A DNA stretch of 64,000 nucleotides from a bacterium (GCA_037128595.1 JBAXWB010000023.1:22459-86458), one strand, 5' to 3'. Positions 38,228 through 47,218 are shown, numbered from the stretch's first letter. Numbers and translations are program-made. The notes: generated from the sequence alone by a model not told the origin.

Positions 38228-38967
38228 TGCGCTACGAACTCATGTTCCCAGATCAAATCCGGCGGGCCATTGACGAGAAATGGCCGGTGGTCCTGCCGGT
38301 TGGTGTGTTGGAATACCATGCCGAACACTGCTGTGTCGGGGTCGATACAGTGCTGGTGGTGCGGGCTGTGGAGGAACTCGAGAAAGAGATGAAGGTCGTC
38401 ATTATGCCGGCCTTCTACTACGGTGCCAGCAGTTATGCCGTTGAAGTTCCCGAGCGCAACGGTTCGGTGCATGTCGGCCCGTCGGCACTGCATCCGTTCG
38501 GGAAGGAACTGTTCCGGAGCTTGCTGAGAATAGGATTCAGGAACATTCATCTTTTCATTCACCATCAGAGTGAGAACTTTGCGGTCGGTATGCCGACCGA
38601 CTTGGCGTTCCGGTTGGCGGCCCGGGAAGCCATATTCGAGTTCCTCGAGAAGGGGCGCGGGGAGAACTGGTGGGGGAATCCCGCCATGGCCAAGTATTAC
38701 GAGGGGCGGGGGACGGGTGATGATCCCTTCAGTTGGATTCGTGTTCACCCCTTCATGGATGAAGCCAGCCAGAAGGAATTTCCGATCGATCATGCCGGGA
38801 AACAGGAAACATCGCTTATGATGGCCTTCTGTCCGGAAGGGGTCGATATGTCTAAGCGAACAGATGGACAGTGGTATGCAAAGACAGCTGTTGAAGCGAC
38901 ACCGGCTTACGGCATAAAAGCGAAGGTTCTGATTCTCGATGGAATGAGAAAAGCCTTAAAAGGTTGA
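38227..38967 (+). CDS. Creatininase-family metal-dependent amidohydrolase
   Basis: A 246-residue cytoplasmic protein. The family signature LPVGVLEYHAEHCCVGVD supplies the ligands Glu29, His31 and Asp40. HHQSEN replaces the usual GHxxN motif with a one-residue difference, and DHAGKQETSLMM carries the late conserved Glu. Known members hydrolyse creatinine or act on formamidopyrimidine and mycofactocin intermediates. Coupling to a creatinase-like gene suggests sequential C-N bond hydrolysis, but the substrate in a glycan locus may be a sugar-linked amide or lactam. Creatinine use is not shown. Confidence 0.85.
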   Translation: MRYELMFPDQIRRAIDEKWPVVLPVGVLEYHAEHCCVGVDTVLVVRAVEELEKEMKVVIMPAFYYGASSYAVEVPERNGSVHVGPSALHPFGKELFRSLLRIGFRNIHLFIHHQSENFAVGMPTDLAFRLAAREAIFEFLEKGRGENWWGNPAMAKYYEGRGTGDDPFSWIRVHPFMDEASQKEFPIDHAGKQETSLMMAFCPEGVDMSKRTDGQWYAKTAVEATPAYGIKAKVLILDGMRKALKG

Positions 38968-38969
38968 TT

Positions 38970-40754
38970 ATGGCAGACACCATTCGTATCTGGCGTTCGC
39001 CCCGAACGTCTTTTGGCCATTTTATTGATCCCCCGGATCCCTGGCAGGAAGAGACTGTAACTGCGCTGGATGCCTATACCGATCAGGAACTAGGGCGGAT
39101 TGCCGCTTCCGGCTTTAATGCCATCTGGGTTCACGGTAACCTTAACCATGTGGTCAGGACGGAAGTGTTCCCCGAGTTGGGTGCGGATGCGGAATTGCAT
39201 CAGCAACGGCTGAATGCCTTGGTCGAGAGGGCAGGGGGGCATAGCATACAGGTGTTCATGTTTTGTCAGCCGCCGCGGGGCATTCCCCGTGATGATGCGT
39301 TTTGGGGGCATCATCCGGATGTTGCGGGGCAGTCGGAGTCGATCGTCAATGAAGGCAATCAGAACATAGAGGTGCTATCGCTTTGCACCTCGACGGATAA
39401 AGTGAAACAGTTCCTTTATCAGGCCGCCGCCGAACTGGCCCGGAATGTCCCCGGCCTATGTGGGCTGATCCTGATCACGGCGTCGGAAATGCCAGCTCAC
39501 TGCTGGTCCCGACGCGGTCGGGTCATTCAGGGCGATGGAAGTTTTGCGGATTTTGCCATTGAGTGTCCCAGGTGCGCAGCACGCAAGCCAGAGACTGTGG
39601 TCGGCGAGGTGATCCAGTTGGTGCGCGACGGGATCAGATCGGTAACCGCCGACTGGAAGATTATCGCTTGGAACTGGTCATGGACGTTCTATGTTCCTGC
39701 TCCGTGCGAGGAAATTATTTCTGCCTTACCCAAAGATGTCATCTTAATGGCAGACTTCGAGAGGGGCGGTCGCAAGGTAATTGCCGGGAAAGAGCGGATC
39801 ATTGACGAGTATTCATTGTCGTATGCCGGTCCATCTCAACAATTCAAAGGATCGCTGGACAGTGCTCGAACCCACGGCATTTCTGTGATGGCGAAACTGC
39901 AGTTTGGGACGACTCATGAACTGGCCACCGTTCCTAATCTACCAGTGATGGGTAATGTGTTTGCCAAGGCCGATGCCGTAAGGAACATGGGCCTGTCCGG
40001 CTTCATGGGCTGCTGGTGTTTCGGCAACATGATCACAGCGAATACGGCAGGTTTCAACGCATTCCTTTCCGGCGAACTGCCAGATCAGCGCAATGAGGCC
40101 ATGAGGGCGTTTGCTGCACAATATTTCCCCGGTTGTGAGTCTGCCGGGGTTGCTGCCGCCTGGCTGAAGTTTGGGGAGGCCATGGATAACTATCCCTTTT
40201 CCCTGCCGTACCTTTACTCAGGTCCGACAAACTTCGCCTTTATCCTACCTCTTCAGTTCGGTCCGCTTACTGGTAAACCGGTTGGTCCGTGCCATTTACT
40301 TGCTGAGCGAGGGGATGACATGGGGGCGGCGCTAGGAGATTACAGTATTGAGGAAATCATCACTGGGTTTGAACGGTTGTCGGGACTCTGGATTGACGGG
40401 CTTCAGACTTTGCGGGTTGCTTTGCAGTCATGCCAGGATGCCCATGTACGGGAAGAACTCGACACCGCCGCTGTCTGCTGGCATTCGTTCCGCAGCACCG
40501 CCAACTTCTGCAAGGTTTACCGGTTGCGCCGTCAATGGAATGACCGAATGTTGCCGGAGTATCAGTCGATTATCCGAGATGAATTGAAGAACCTTCGTGA
40601 CGTTCTTCCGATCCTGAGGCGGGATCCTCGTTTCGGTTATCACATTGAAGCCCATGGGTATCAGTATGATGCGGATAGCGTGGCCGCTAAGATTGAGTCA
40701 CTTGCTGGTGAGAGGTATGTCTCACTCGAAGACGTGAAGGAGAATCGGGTGTGA
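38970..40754 (+). CDS. Uncharacterised TIM-barrel (GH20-like) protein
   Basis: A 594-residue cytoplasmic protein. ATG 38970 is used because AAAAGG precedes it; the in-frame TTG at 38964 overlaps the previous stop. Barrel features are ELGRIAASGFNAIWVHGNL, GLCGLILITASEMPAHC, and WKIIAWNWSWTFY. A short Cys motif (ECPRCAARKPE) follows the possible catalytic Ser-Glu site, as in some divergent GH20-like proteins. An approximately 180-residue helical C-terminal part completes it. The family is not certain. It overlaps the next gene by GTGA. Confidence 0.55.
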   Translation: MADTIRIWRSPRTSFGHFIDPPDPWQEETVTALDAYTDQELGRIAASGFNAIWVHGNLNHVVRTEVFPELGADAELHQQRLNALVERAGGHSIQVFMFCQPPRGIPRDDAFWGHHPDVAGQSESIVNEGNQNIEVLSLCTSTDKVKQFLYQAAAELARNVPGLCGLILITASEMPAHCWSRRGRVIQGDGSFADFAIECPRCAARKPETVVGEVIQLVRDGIRSVTADWKIIAWNWSWTFYVPAPCEEIISALPKDVILMADFERGGRKVIAGKERIIDEYSLSYAGPSQQFKGSLDSARTHGISVMAKLQFGTTHELATVPNLPVMGNVFAKADAVRNMGLSGFMGCWCFGNMITANTAGFNAFLSGELPDQRNEAMRAFAAQYFPGCESAGVAAAWLKFGEAMDNYPFSLPYLYSGPTNFAFILPLQFGPLTGKPVGPCHLLAERGDDMGAALGDYSIEEIITGFERLSGLWIDGLQTLRVALQSCQDAHVREELDTAAVCWHSFRSTANFCKVYRLRRQWNDRMLPEYQSIIRDELKNLRDVLPILRRDPRFGYHIEAHGYQYDADSVAAKIESLAGERYVSLEDVKENRV

Positions 40755-41413
40755 ATAACCAGCCTTATTTGAAGGCAAAATTACTCGATACCGTTGATCT
40801 TGAGTCGTGGGAGCGGATTGGTCAGGTTTTTGCCAATGTACCGGGGGTGGAGTCGCAACAGGCGTGGCGTGCTGAACCGGCGCCCGAGTTCCGCTCCATG
40901 CGCGTGAAAACGGGATGGACCCGAGATGCTTTGTATATCTATGCTGAACTCGAGGATGCAGACATCTTCAATCCGGAGAAGCAATTTAACGCTCCATCAT
41001 TCCTGTCGGGCGACGTTTTCGAGATATTCCTGCGGCCCTGCGATCAGGAGTCATACGTCGAGCTCCATGTGACGCCAGAGAACCAGAAACTCCAGTTACG
41101 CATTCCCTCTGCAAGCGTGTTTGTCGAACCCCGTGCCAAGCCTGGCATTCCTCCAGAGTGGTTTATCAACCGGGTTATTGAAAGCCGAGTCCGGGTGAAT
41201 CCCGACGCCCAGCGGTGGGAAGTGGTGGCGGAGATCCCGTTTGCCATGGTCTGCGAGGTATTCCTACCGAAGCCCAGTGACCGGTGGCTGTTCTCGTTCA
41301 GCCGGTACGACTACACTCGTGGGCGCGAAAAGCCAGTATTGTCATCCACCTCGCCGCATGCCGTACTGAACTTTCATCGGCAAGAAGAGTGGGGCGAGTT
41401 ACGGTTTGTGTAA
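40751..41413 (+). CDS. CBM9-like carbohydrate-binding protein
   Basis: A 220-residue protein translated from GTG 40751 within the GTGA overlap. The sequence GWTRDALYIYAELEDADIF, then GDVFEIFLRP, YVELHVTPENQKLQLRIP and WEVVAEIPFAMVC follows the CBM9/DOMON-type beta-sandwich pattern. No signal peptide is visible, so it is either cytoplasmic or misses an N-terminal segment; stand-alone CBM9-like proteins are common in PVC genomes. It is the final gene of the second run. Confidence 0.75.
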   Translation: MNNQPYLKAKLLDTVDLESWERIGQVFANVPGVESQQAWRAEPAPEFRSMRVKTGWTRDALYIYAELEDADIFNPEKQFNAPSFLSGDVFEIFLRPCDQESYVELHVTPENQKLQLRIPSASVFVEPRAKPGIPPEWFINRVIESRVRVNPDAQRWEVVAEIPFAMVCEVFLPKPSDRWLFSFSRYDYTRGREKPVLSSTSPHAVLNFHRQEEWGELRFV

Positions 41414-41514
41414 GCACTGGAATCGAAAAACGAAACGACACATTATCCTCTTGTTCCTCGCTCCGGTGCGGCATACAGTCACTATGCGTTGATCAATCCA
41501 ACGAAGGAGCCGAG

Positions 41515-41787
41515 ATGAAAACCAAGAGTGAAATTATTGCAGAGTTGGCGGAAACAGCCGGAGTCGAAAAGAAGCAAGCGGCGGAGATGCTGGAGACTCT
41601 GGTCAAAATAGCATATCGCGAAGCCTCGGCGGGTTTCCAGATTCCAGGCCTTGGCAAACTCATCAAGGTTGAGCGCAAGGCTCGCACAGGCCGCAATCCC
41701 GCCACCGGTGAGACGCTTCAAATTCCCGCCAAGACCGTCCTGAAATTCAAAATTGCCAAGGCGGCCAAGGATGCGATTTTGGGTTAA
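41515..41787 (+). CDS. HU/IHF-family DNA-binding protein
   Basis: A 90-residue protein. ATG 41515 follows a strong AAGGAG (41504-41509) at 5-base spacing. The HU fold is clear: helical N terminus (KSEIIAELAETAGVEKKQAAEMLETL), GFQIPGLGKLIKVERKARTGRNPATGE as the beta-arm with the RxGRNPxTG hallmark, and a terminal helix. It bends or compacts DNA as a dimer. Its place between a metabolic locus and an integrase/toxin region suggests an accessory paralogue, possibly carried by the element. Confidence 0.93.
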   Translation: MKTKSEIIAELAETAGVEKKQAAEMLETLVKIAYREASAGFQIPGLGKLIKVERKARTGRNPATGETLQIPAKTVLKFKIAKAAKDAILG

Positions 41788-41965
41788 CATATCGGATGGA
41801 AAGGGACGATGGGGATAGTAATTTGTTATCCGTTCATCATGGTAGAACTCGTTGCTTAAACTATCATCATTGGGTGTTCTGGAGTTTATCCAGGTGGACG
41901 CCGACCTCTGATTGCGTCAGGGGCTTTTGCTTTAGTTCTCCATGGGCCAGCCCCGAATGAAATTA

Positions 41966-42006
41966 CGATTCATTCTAAGTGTTCGATTAATGTTGATTAT
42001 GAATCG
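41966..42006 (+). promoter_or_regulatory. Inverted repeat upstream of nucleotidyltransferase TA module 1
   Basis: CGATTCAT (41966-41973) and ATGAATCG (41999-42006) are perfect inverted 8-base arms separated by 25 bases. They end 22 bases before the GTG of the antitoxin-like gene. The winged-helix antitoxins of this class repress their own promoter through such repeats. Confidence 0.5.
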
Positions 42007-42028
42007 ATCAGAATGTATAAACTGAGAC

Positions 42029-43021
42029 GTGAAAGATTTAAGAAATAGAGCGGAAGGCTATCTGACTAAGCTCGATGAGCGTCTGGGACCCTTTGTTCCC
42101 CGTGCCATCCTCTCATTGCCGTTGTATCTGCGGGAACGTTTCTCCGTGTTCTCCGCGAGGGTGTTTGGTCGGAACTGGCTTCTTGCAATTGAGGAAGATG
42201 GCTGGGACGCGGGGACCCCAACGGAATATCGGCAGCACTGGCAGCAACTGAAAAAGGCGACCGGAGAGGAACATGTCGCTATCGTCTTGCCCAGTCTCTC
42301 CGCAACCGTGCGAAATCGCATGATTGGGCAGGGGGTTCCTTTCCTGATCCCGGACACGCAGATATTCCTGCCGGAGTCTATCACACTGCTGAGGGAGAAT
42401 TTCGCAACCTTGGCGTCCGGCCCCGGCAAGCCGCTCTCCCCGCCAGCTCAGGTGTTGCTGTTGTTGCAAGTGCAGCAAGGCGGGCTGGAAGAACTTTCCG
42501 CCAAGGAACTGTCCGCAAGGTTGGGATTTTGCAGGGCTTCGATGTCGAATGCGACATCCGAGCTGGAACAGAACAATCTTTGCGAGACCTCTCGCGAGGG
42601 TAAGGAACAACGGATTCATTTCAAGGGGGCCGCATCCGGCCTGTGGGAATCGGCCTTGCCTTTGTTGCGATCCCCAGTATTGAAAACTCTGTATGTAAGG
42701 TGGACGTCCCCCGTTGAAGGTGTTAAACGGGCGGGCATTTCCGCCTTGGCGCAACGAACTCAGCTCGCTGAGGATTCGGTTCCGGTTTTTGCGATGCCGG
42801 AAAAGCGCATCCGGATGGGGCTGGAACATGGACAACTGACTGGTTGTGTGGATCGTTATGAGGCTAACGCCGAAGTCGAGGCGTGGCGGTACGATCCTGC
42901 CCTGCTCTCTGATGGGCCGGATGTCGATCCGCTGTCCCTGTTTTTGAGTCTCCGGAACAGCCCGGATGAACGGGTACAAGCGGAACTTGCTGATATGATG
43001 GAGGCATTGCCATGGCGGTAA
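42029..43021 (+). CDS. AbiEi-like winged-helix antitoxin, TA module 1
   Basis: A 330-residue protein starting at GTG 42029. An N-terminal nuclease-like alpha/beta region (about residues 40-130) precedes a winged-helix region (SAKELSARLGFCRASMSNATSELEQNNLCETSREGK, about 150-190). An uncharacterised C-terminal domain may contact the toxin. It overlaps the nucleotidyltransferase gene by 10 bases, the order expected for type IV AbiE-like pairs where the first protein represses transcription and counters the toxin. Similarity is by architecture; other names include MarR-like regulator. Confidence 0.75.
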   Translation: MKDLRNRAEGYLTKLDERLGPFVPRAILSLPLYLRERFSVFSARVFGRNWLLAIEEDGWDAGTPTEYRQHWQQLKKATGEEHVAIVLPSLSATVRNRMIGQGVPFLIPDTQIFLPESITLLRENFATLASGPGKPLSPPAQVLLLLQVQQGGLEELSAKELSARLGFCRASMSNATSELEQNNLCETSREGKEQRIHFKGAASGLWESALPLLRSPVLKTLYVRWTSPVEGVKRAGISALAQRTQLAEDSVPVFAMPEKRIRMGLEHGQLTGCVDRYEANAEVEAWRYDPALLSDGPDVDPLSLFLSLRNSPDERVQAELADMMEALPWR

Positions 43022-43800
43022 AAGGGCTGGATCGATTCATTGAATATCTTTCAGGGCACCGCGACTCCTTCGTGCTGATCGGCGGCACTGCTTGCGACAT
43101 GTGGTTCACAGAACAGAACCTTTTGTTCCGAGCCACCAAGGATCTCGACGTCGTATTGATCCTCGAAAAGATCAACCCCGCCTTCGTCTCGCGTTTCTGG
43201 ACCTTGATACGAGACGGTCAGTACCAGATCAAGAACCGTAGCGAGGGTGAATCACCGGTCCTGTACCGCTTCGAGAAACCCGTCGCGGAGGGTTTTCCCT
43301 TCAAGGTTGAGCTTTTCTGTCGTTATAACCCCGGTCTGGATATAGATTCCGAACAACGCATCGTTCCAATACGGATGGAGGATGCCCAAAGTCTGTCAGC
43401 GATTCTGCTCCATGACAGCTATTACGGCTTTCTGATCGAACATTGTCGTGAGTCGCGGGGTATTCTGGTTGCCGACGCGGGAGCATTGATCCCGCTTAAG
43501 GCTCGGGCGTGGCTAGACCTGACTGCCCGCAAGGCAACCGGGGAAAAGGTTGATGATCGGGACATCAAGAAGCACCGGTATGATGTTTTCCGGCTCGCTG
43601 TGCTCCTGCCCGATAACCAGACGGTTTCCCTGCCCGAGGAACTCGCCAATGATGTCAGTGTGTTTCTGAATCTTCATCCCGCTGATCACTCGGACTGGGA
43701 GTCCATCCGGAATGCGATCCGGCCAACGGTGGGTGGTTCCATATTGCCGGAAAAGCTGATTTTGGCAATCAGAGGTTATTTTAAGCTCGGCACAATCTGA
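43012..43800 (+). CDS. AbiEii-like nucleotidyltransferase toxin, TA module 1
   Basis: A 262-residue protein. The nucleotidyltransferase core is visible: FVLIGGTACDMWF (Gly24-Gly25) and KDLDVVL (Asp44, Asp46), with a third acidic position in FKVELF. AbiEii-type enzymes transfer nucleotides to cellular targets such as tRNA and arrest growth. It overlaps the antitoxin-like gene by 10 bases. A second pair of the same class with unrelated detail lies at 59199-61069. Confidence 0.82.
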   Translation: MAVKGLDRFIEYLSGHRDSFVLIGGTACDMWFTEQNLLFRATKDLDVVLILEKINPAFVSRFWTLIRDGQYQIKNRSEGESPVLYRFEKPVAEGFPFKVELFCRYNPGLDIDSEQRIVPIRMEDAQSLSAILLHDSYYGFLIEHCRESRGILVADAGALIPLKARAWLDLTARKATGEKVDDRDIKKHRYDVFRLAVLLPDNQTVSLPEELANDVSVFLNLHPADHSDWESIRNAIRPTVGGSILPEKLILAIRGYFKLGTI

Positions 43801-43863
43801 GAGTGACGACACGAAGCCCTTGGATTCCTGCACACCCTGCTGCAAGTACGAAGTCTATGTGGG

Positions 43864-43953
43864 CTACCTGCGCCAGCTTCTCGGGTCTGGCAAGGTGGCT
43901 ACCCGCTCATAAAGGTGCTTCCGCATGATCCTGACAGTTGTAACTTCGGTCAT
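43864..43953 (-). CDS. Possible 29-residue ORF downstream of integrase
   Basis: On the minus strand an ATG at 43953, 13 bases after the integrase stop, opens a short basic ORF (MTEVTTVRIMRKHLYERV...) that ends at 43864. No ribosome site is clear. The rest of the 43801-43966 gap shows nothing else. Confidence 0.2.
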   Translation of the reverse strand: MTEVTTVRIMRKHLYERVATLPDPRSWRR

Positions 43954-43966
43954 GGTATGGCCTTTG

Positions 43967-45259
43967 TCATGGCTTTTCCGTTACCGTGCCGCCCTGTGTG
44001 AAACTCACTGTCGGCAAACTGGCAATGGCCGTCGCTTTCTGCCCCTCGTCGGCATGGGAGTAAAGTTCGGTCATCGCCGGCGATCCATGCCCCACCAATT
44101 CTTGAATCGCGACCTGCGGCACCCGGTTGGCAGCGCACAGGCTTACGAATGAATGACGCAGACTATGGAAACCAACCCGGACAATGGCCCGCTTCCGGTG
44201 CTTGCCGCCTGCCTCTTCCGTGGTCTGAATATCGCAGTCGGTGAAATGAGCCTGAATGCGTTTGGAGATCGTGGTCGCGCCTTCCTTTAGGTGTAACCCG
44301 GCATCATCGGGGAACAAATACACGGCGCCCGGCTTCGCCTGTGTCTTCAACTGCAGCAACATGACTTCCAGCACTGGATGCAAGGGGAACGTTATTACCT
44401 TCCCTTTTCGGCGGGTTTTGTTCGGGATCCTCTTTATGATGTGTTTGTCCAAGTCCAGTTCGTTCCATCGGAGGGTCACCACGTCGCCCAGTCGAAGGCC
44501 GGTGTAGAGCCCTATCGCCAACCAGTAACGCAGATTTCCTTTTGCCTTGGCGCAAACACTGGTCAGTTCCTCGGTGGTCAAGTTCCGGCGCCCTTGGGTT
44601 TCATTTTCCAGTGCGGAGATTTCCGCCCATACATCATCCGATAATCCCGCCCGCGTCCGTAGAACCTTAAACATGCTCCGCAGAAACTTGATCGATGCGT
44701 TGTAGGTCCGGGGGGCGATGCCGCTCTGCCATAGGTAGGTTGCGTATTCCTCGGCCAGCCCCGGAGTGACTTCATGCAGAGCGGTTACTTCTGGGTGCGT
44801 TTTGGTCAGCCAGTGTTTGAATCCGGTTTTGACTTTCCGGTTCCCGTTTTTCTTGGCATGTTCCTGTCCCCAGTGTGCCTGGTACATTTTGATGGTCGCC
44901 GGGCTTGGGTTGCGTTTCTTGGGATTGTCCAGCCAGGACTGCCAGGCATCCGCAATCGGCAACTGGATGGTCAGGCTCTTCCGCAACCGTTCGGCGAACG
45001 TGATTCGCCTGGGTTCCTGTTCCCGCTTTGGCAACTGGTCGATCGCTTCAGTCAAACGGGCAAAAAGGGCATCCACCGATTCCCCACCCCGGACTTCAAC
45101 CAGCATCCGGGTAAGTTCGGCCTCGGCGGCCGCTTTCGCGTCCTCCGCCGCCTTTTTACCCTCGGTTGGCGCAAGAACACCAGTTGACCGACAGTAGTCT
45201 TTCTTGTTATGCATAAAGCGTGCATACCACATTCCGGACCGTATAAAGATTTGAGCCAT
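43967..45259 (-). CDS. Tyrosine recombinase/integrase
   Basis: A 430-residue protein. It has an N-terminal arm-binding part, a SAM-like core-binding domain (about 100-205, ADAWQSWLDNPKKRNPSPATIKMY) and a catalytic domain. The catalytic set is complete: Arg256 (GLYTGLRLGD), Lys in the NKTRRKGK beta-hairpin, His365 and Arg368 (HSLRH), His391 (GHGSP) and nucleophile Tyr400 (MTELYSH). The gene reads away from the tRNA-His gene, whose 3' end is 160 bases upstream. This is the usual layout of an element integrated into a tRNA. The matching att copy was not found. Confidence 0.93.
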   Translation of the reverse strand: MAQIFIRSGMWYARFMHNKKDYCRSTGVLAPTEGKKAAEDAKAAAEAELTRMLVEVRGGESVDALFARLTEAIDQLPKREQEPRRITFAERLRKSLTIQLPIADAWQSWLDNPKKRNPSPATIKMYQAHWGQEHAKKNGNRKVKTGFKHWLTKTHPEVTALHEVTPGLAEEYATYLWQSGIAPRTYNASIKFLRSMFKVLRTRAGLSDDVWAEISALENETQGRRNLTTEELTSVCAKAKGNLRYWLAIGLYTGLRLGDVVTLRWNELDLDKHIIKRIPNKTRRKGKVITFPLHPVLEVMLLQLKTQAKPGAVYLFPDDAGLHLKEGATTISKRIQAHFTDCDIQTTEEAGGKHRKRAIVRVGFHSLRHSFVSLCAANRVPQVAIQELVGHGSPAMTELYSHADEGQKATAIASLPTVSFTQGGTVTEKP

Positions 45260-45418
45260 GATGCAAAGTTCCTTCGGGTTCTATGTTTCTGGATATCTCC
45301 GGTTTCTTGTCGTAGCATATCTCATCACATAGGTGGAGGGCGAGGGAAATGGTCGTAGCAAAGTCGTATCAGCAGGAGTTCAGCGGGGAAAGACAATCAA
45401 TGGAAGGCTTGATTTAAT

Positions 45419-45496
45419 TGGGGCGAATGACGGGGCTCGAACCCGCGACATTCAGAATCACAATCTGACGCTCTAACCAACTGAGCTACATTCGCC
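45419..45496 (-). tRNA. tRNA-His(GTG)
   Basis: Read on the minus strand, the acceptor stem GCGAATG pairs with CATTCGC. An extra 5' G (G-1) stands opposite C73, the tRNA-His identity feature. The D-arm GCTCAGTTGGTTAGAGC, the anticodon arm TCAGA-TTGTGAT-TCTGA with GTG, and the T-arm GCGGGTTCGAGCCCCGT are all present. The 3' CCA is encoded (45419-45421). The 3' end faces the integrase, so it is the probable attachment site. Confidence 0.95.
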
Positions 45497-45554
45497 ATGC
45501 CGTTTGCAGGGGCGAATCATCCACACACAGGGCCGGGGAATCAAGCAAAATCAA

Positions 45555-46235
45555 ATGAAAATATTGGCGTTAGAACTTTCAACCCACATTGGGTCTCTGG
45601 CCCTCCTCGACGGGGATTCGGTGACATGTCAAAAAGAGTGGGTGGCCGAAGGTCGTCAACTGCGTCCCATCTTCGCGGATATCCATGCCTTTTCAGCGAA
45701 AGGGGCCTGGGATTGGCAGGGGTTGGATCACCTGGCGGTGGGGGTCGGGCCGGGGGCTTTCTCCGGGCTCCGCATGGCTGTGGCCGGGATCCGGGGCCTG
45801 GCACTTCCCGATCACAAGCCGGTGATGGCGGTGTCGAGTGCCAGCGCTCTTGCCTGGTCAGTCCTGCAGGAGACGGGTGCCCAACGGGTGGTCGTTCTGG
45901 GCGATGCCCGGCGACACGAGTTGTGGGCCGGCTGTTTTGGCTGGGAACAGGGACAAGTATCACGCCTGGGCGATTGGATCGTGACGGGGGTGGAGCAGTT
46001 GCCCGACTTACTGAAAGTGCCGGGGACGGTATGGGTGACCTCGGATTGGGACCGGATTCAGGAACCGTTAACGGCTTACTGTCCGGCCGGTGTGGGGCTG
46101 ATTCAGGAGGCGCGGATCCCCCAGGCGGCGATGGTCGCCCAGGTGGTGGCGCAGCGGGTCGCGTCCGGCCTTCAGGGGGAGGCCTTGGCCCCGATTTACG
46201 TACATCCCGCGGTGTCAGTGGCACCCCGGTTTTAA
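45555..46235 (+). CDS. tsaB: tRNA threonylcarbamoyladenosine biosynthesis protein TsaB
   Basis: A 226-residue protein starting at ATG 45555. The ASKHA-type opening KILALELSTHIGSLALLDGD and the family motif HLAVGVGPGAFSGLRMAVAGIRGLAL are diagnostic. TsaB binds TsaD and TsaE to make the t6A modification at A37 of ANN-decoding tRNAs. The C-terminal part is short and degenerate, as usual for TsaB compared with TsaD. It stands 58 bases from the divergent tRNA-His and is followed by a chaperone-type isomerase gene. Confidence 0.93.
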   Translation: MKILALELSTHIGSLALLDGDSVTCQKEWVAEGRQLRPIFADIHAFSAKGAWDWQGLDHLAVGVGPGAFSGLRMAVAGIRGLALPDHKPVMAVSSASALAWSVLQETGAQRVVVLGDARRHELWAGCFGWEQGQVSRLGDWIVTGVEQLPDLLKVPGTVWVTSDWDRIQEPLTAYCPAGVGLIQEARIPQAAMVAQVVAQRVASGLQGEALAPIYVHPAVSVAPRF

Positions 46236-46248
46236 AGAGAGGAACCTT

Positions 46249-47193
46249 ATGAAAATTAAAGTAAATGGTCAGATCATTTCAGAAAAAGCCGTTTTGGCGG
46301 AATTGAAACGGCTGATGGATTTTTATAGTCAGCATATGCCCCGTGAGGAACTGGGACGCCATACAGAGGAACTGCTGAAGCGGGCGCGTGAACATGCCGT
46401 AGGGACGCAATTGCTCATTGAAGAGGTTAAACGCCGCAAGATTGAAATCCCTGACCAGGATGTGGATGTCGCTATGGCGGGTATGGCCACCAAGGCGGGC
46501 AGCGTGGATAAATTAAAGGAAATCCTCGCCCGTCAGGGACTGACGCTTGAACAATTTCAGGCAAGCATTCGCGTCGGCAAACAATTGGACGCCCTGGTGG
46601 CGCGGGTGACGTCGGGGGTGGTGGAGTGTGAGGAGCCTGAGTTGCTCAGCTATTACGAAGAACATGCGGAGCGCTACGTGGCCCCTGATCAGGCCCAGGT
46701 TCGGCATATTCTGATACGCCCCGCCTCTGCAGATGAGGCAGATCGGGCAACGACCCGTTCGACCTTGATGGGCTTGAAACAGAAGATTCTGGAAGGGGAA
46801 GCCTTTGCCGACCTGGCCGCCGCCTTTTCAGAATGCCCGAGCGGGAAAGCGGACGGAGGAAGTCTCGGGCTGCTGGTCCGGGGCGCGATTGTACCTGAGT
46901 TGAATCAGGCAATATTCGAAGACCTGGAGATTGGCGAAATCAGCGATGTGGTGGAAACTTCCCTGGGCTTCCATATTCTTGAGTTACAGGAAAAAGAACT
47001 AGGCGAGCCCCTGACGTTTGAAGAGGCGAAGCAGAGCATTCAGGATCTGCTGCATCACGAGCGGAAGGGAAAAGCCTTGTCGCAGTTTGTGGATCACCTC
47101 CGAGAGAAGGCGGTGATTGAGGATGATGGGGTGGAAGATGCCCACTGGGAAAAGTTGTTTGATTCGTTCCTTGACGGTCAAAAGGGTAGTTGA
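46249..47193 (+). CDS. Parvulin-type peptidyl-prolyl isomerase (SurA/PpiC-like), cytoplasmic form
   Basis: A 314-residue protein preceded by AGAGAGGAACC. Residues 1-140 are a helical SurA-N-like chaperone region. The rotamase domain spans about 145-250: AQVRHILIRP, FADLAAAFSECPSGKADGGSLGLLVRGAIVPELNQAIF and SLGFHILELQ. There is no signal peptide, unlike SurA or PrsA, so it acts in the cytoplasm or near the ribosome, like trigger-factor-type folding aids. Thirteen bases separate it from tsaB. Confidence 0.9.
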   Translation: MKIKVNGQIISEKAVLAELKRLMDFYSQHMPREELGRHTEELLKRAREHAVGTQLLIEEVKRRKIEIPDQDVDVAMAGMATKAGSVDKLKEILARQGLTLEQFQASIRVGKQLDALVARVTSGVVECEEPELLSYYEEHAERYVAPDQAQVRHILIRPASADEADRATTRSTLMGLKQKILEGEAFADLAAAFSECPSGKADGGSLGLLVRGAIVPELNQAIFEDLEIGEISDVVETSLGFHILELQEKELGEPLTFEEAKQSIQDLLHHERKGKALSQFVDHLREKAVIEDDGVEDAHWEKLFDSFLDGQKGS

Positions 47194-47218
47194 TAGCTTC
47201 CCTCTCTGCTTTCTTTAT

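Noticed and set aside
37064..38967. A confirmed creatinine degradation pathway
   Set aside because: Both families have many members of other function, and no sarcosine oxidase or urease genes are nearby.
45497..46252. Long alternative ORFs on both strands over tsaB
   Set aside because: Their translations are Gly/Arg/Pro-rich low-complexity products of GC-rich codons; the TsaB frame has clear motifs.
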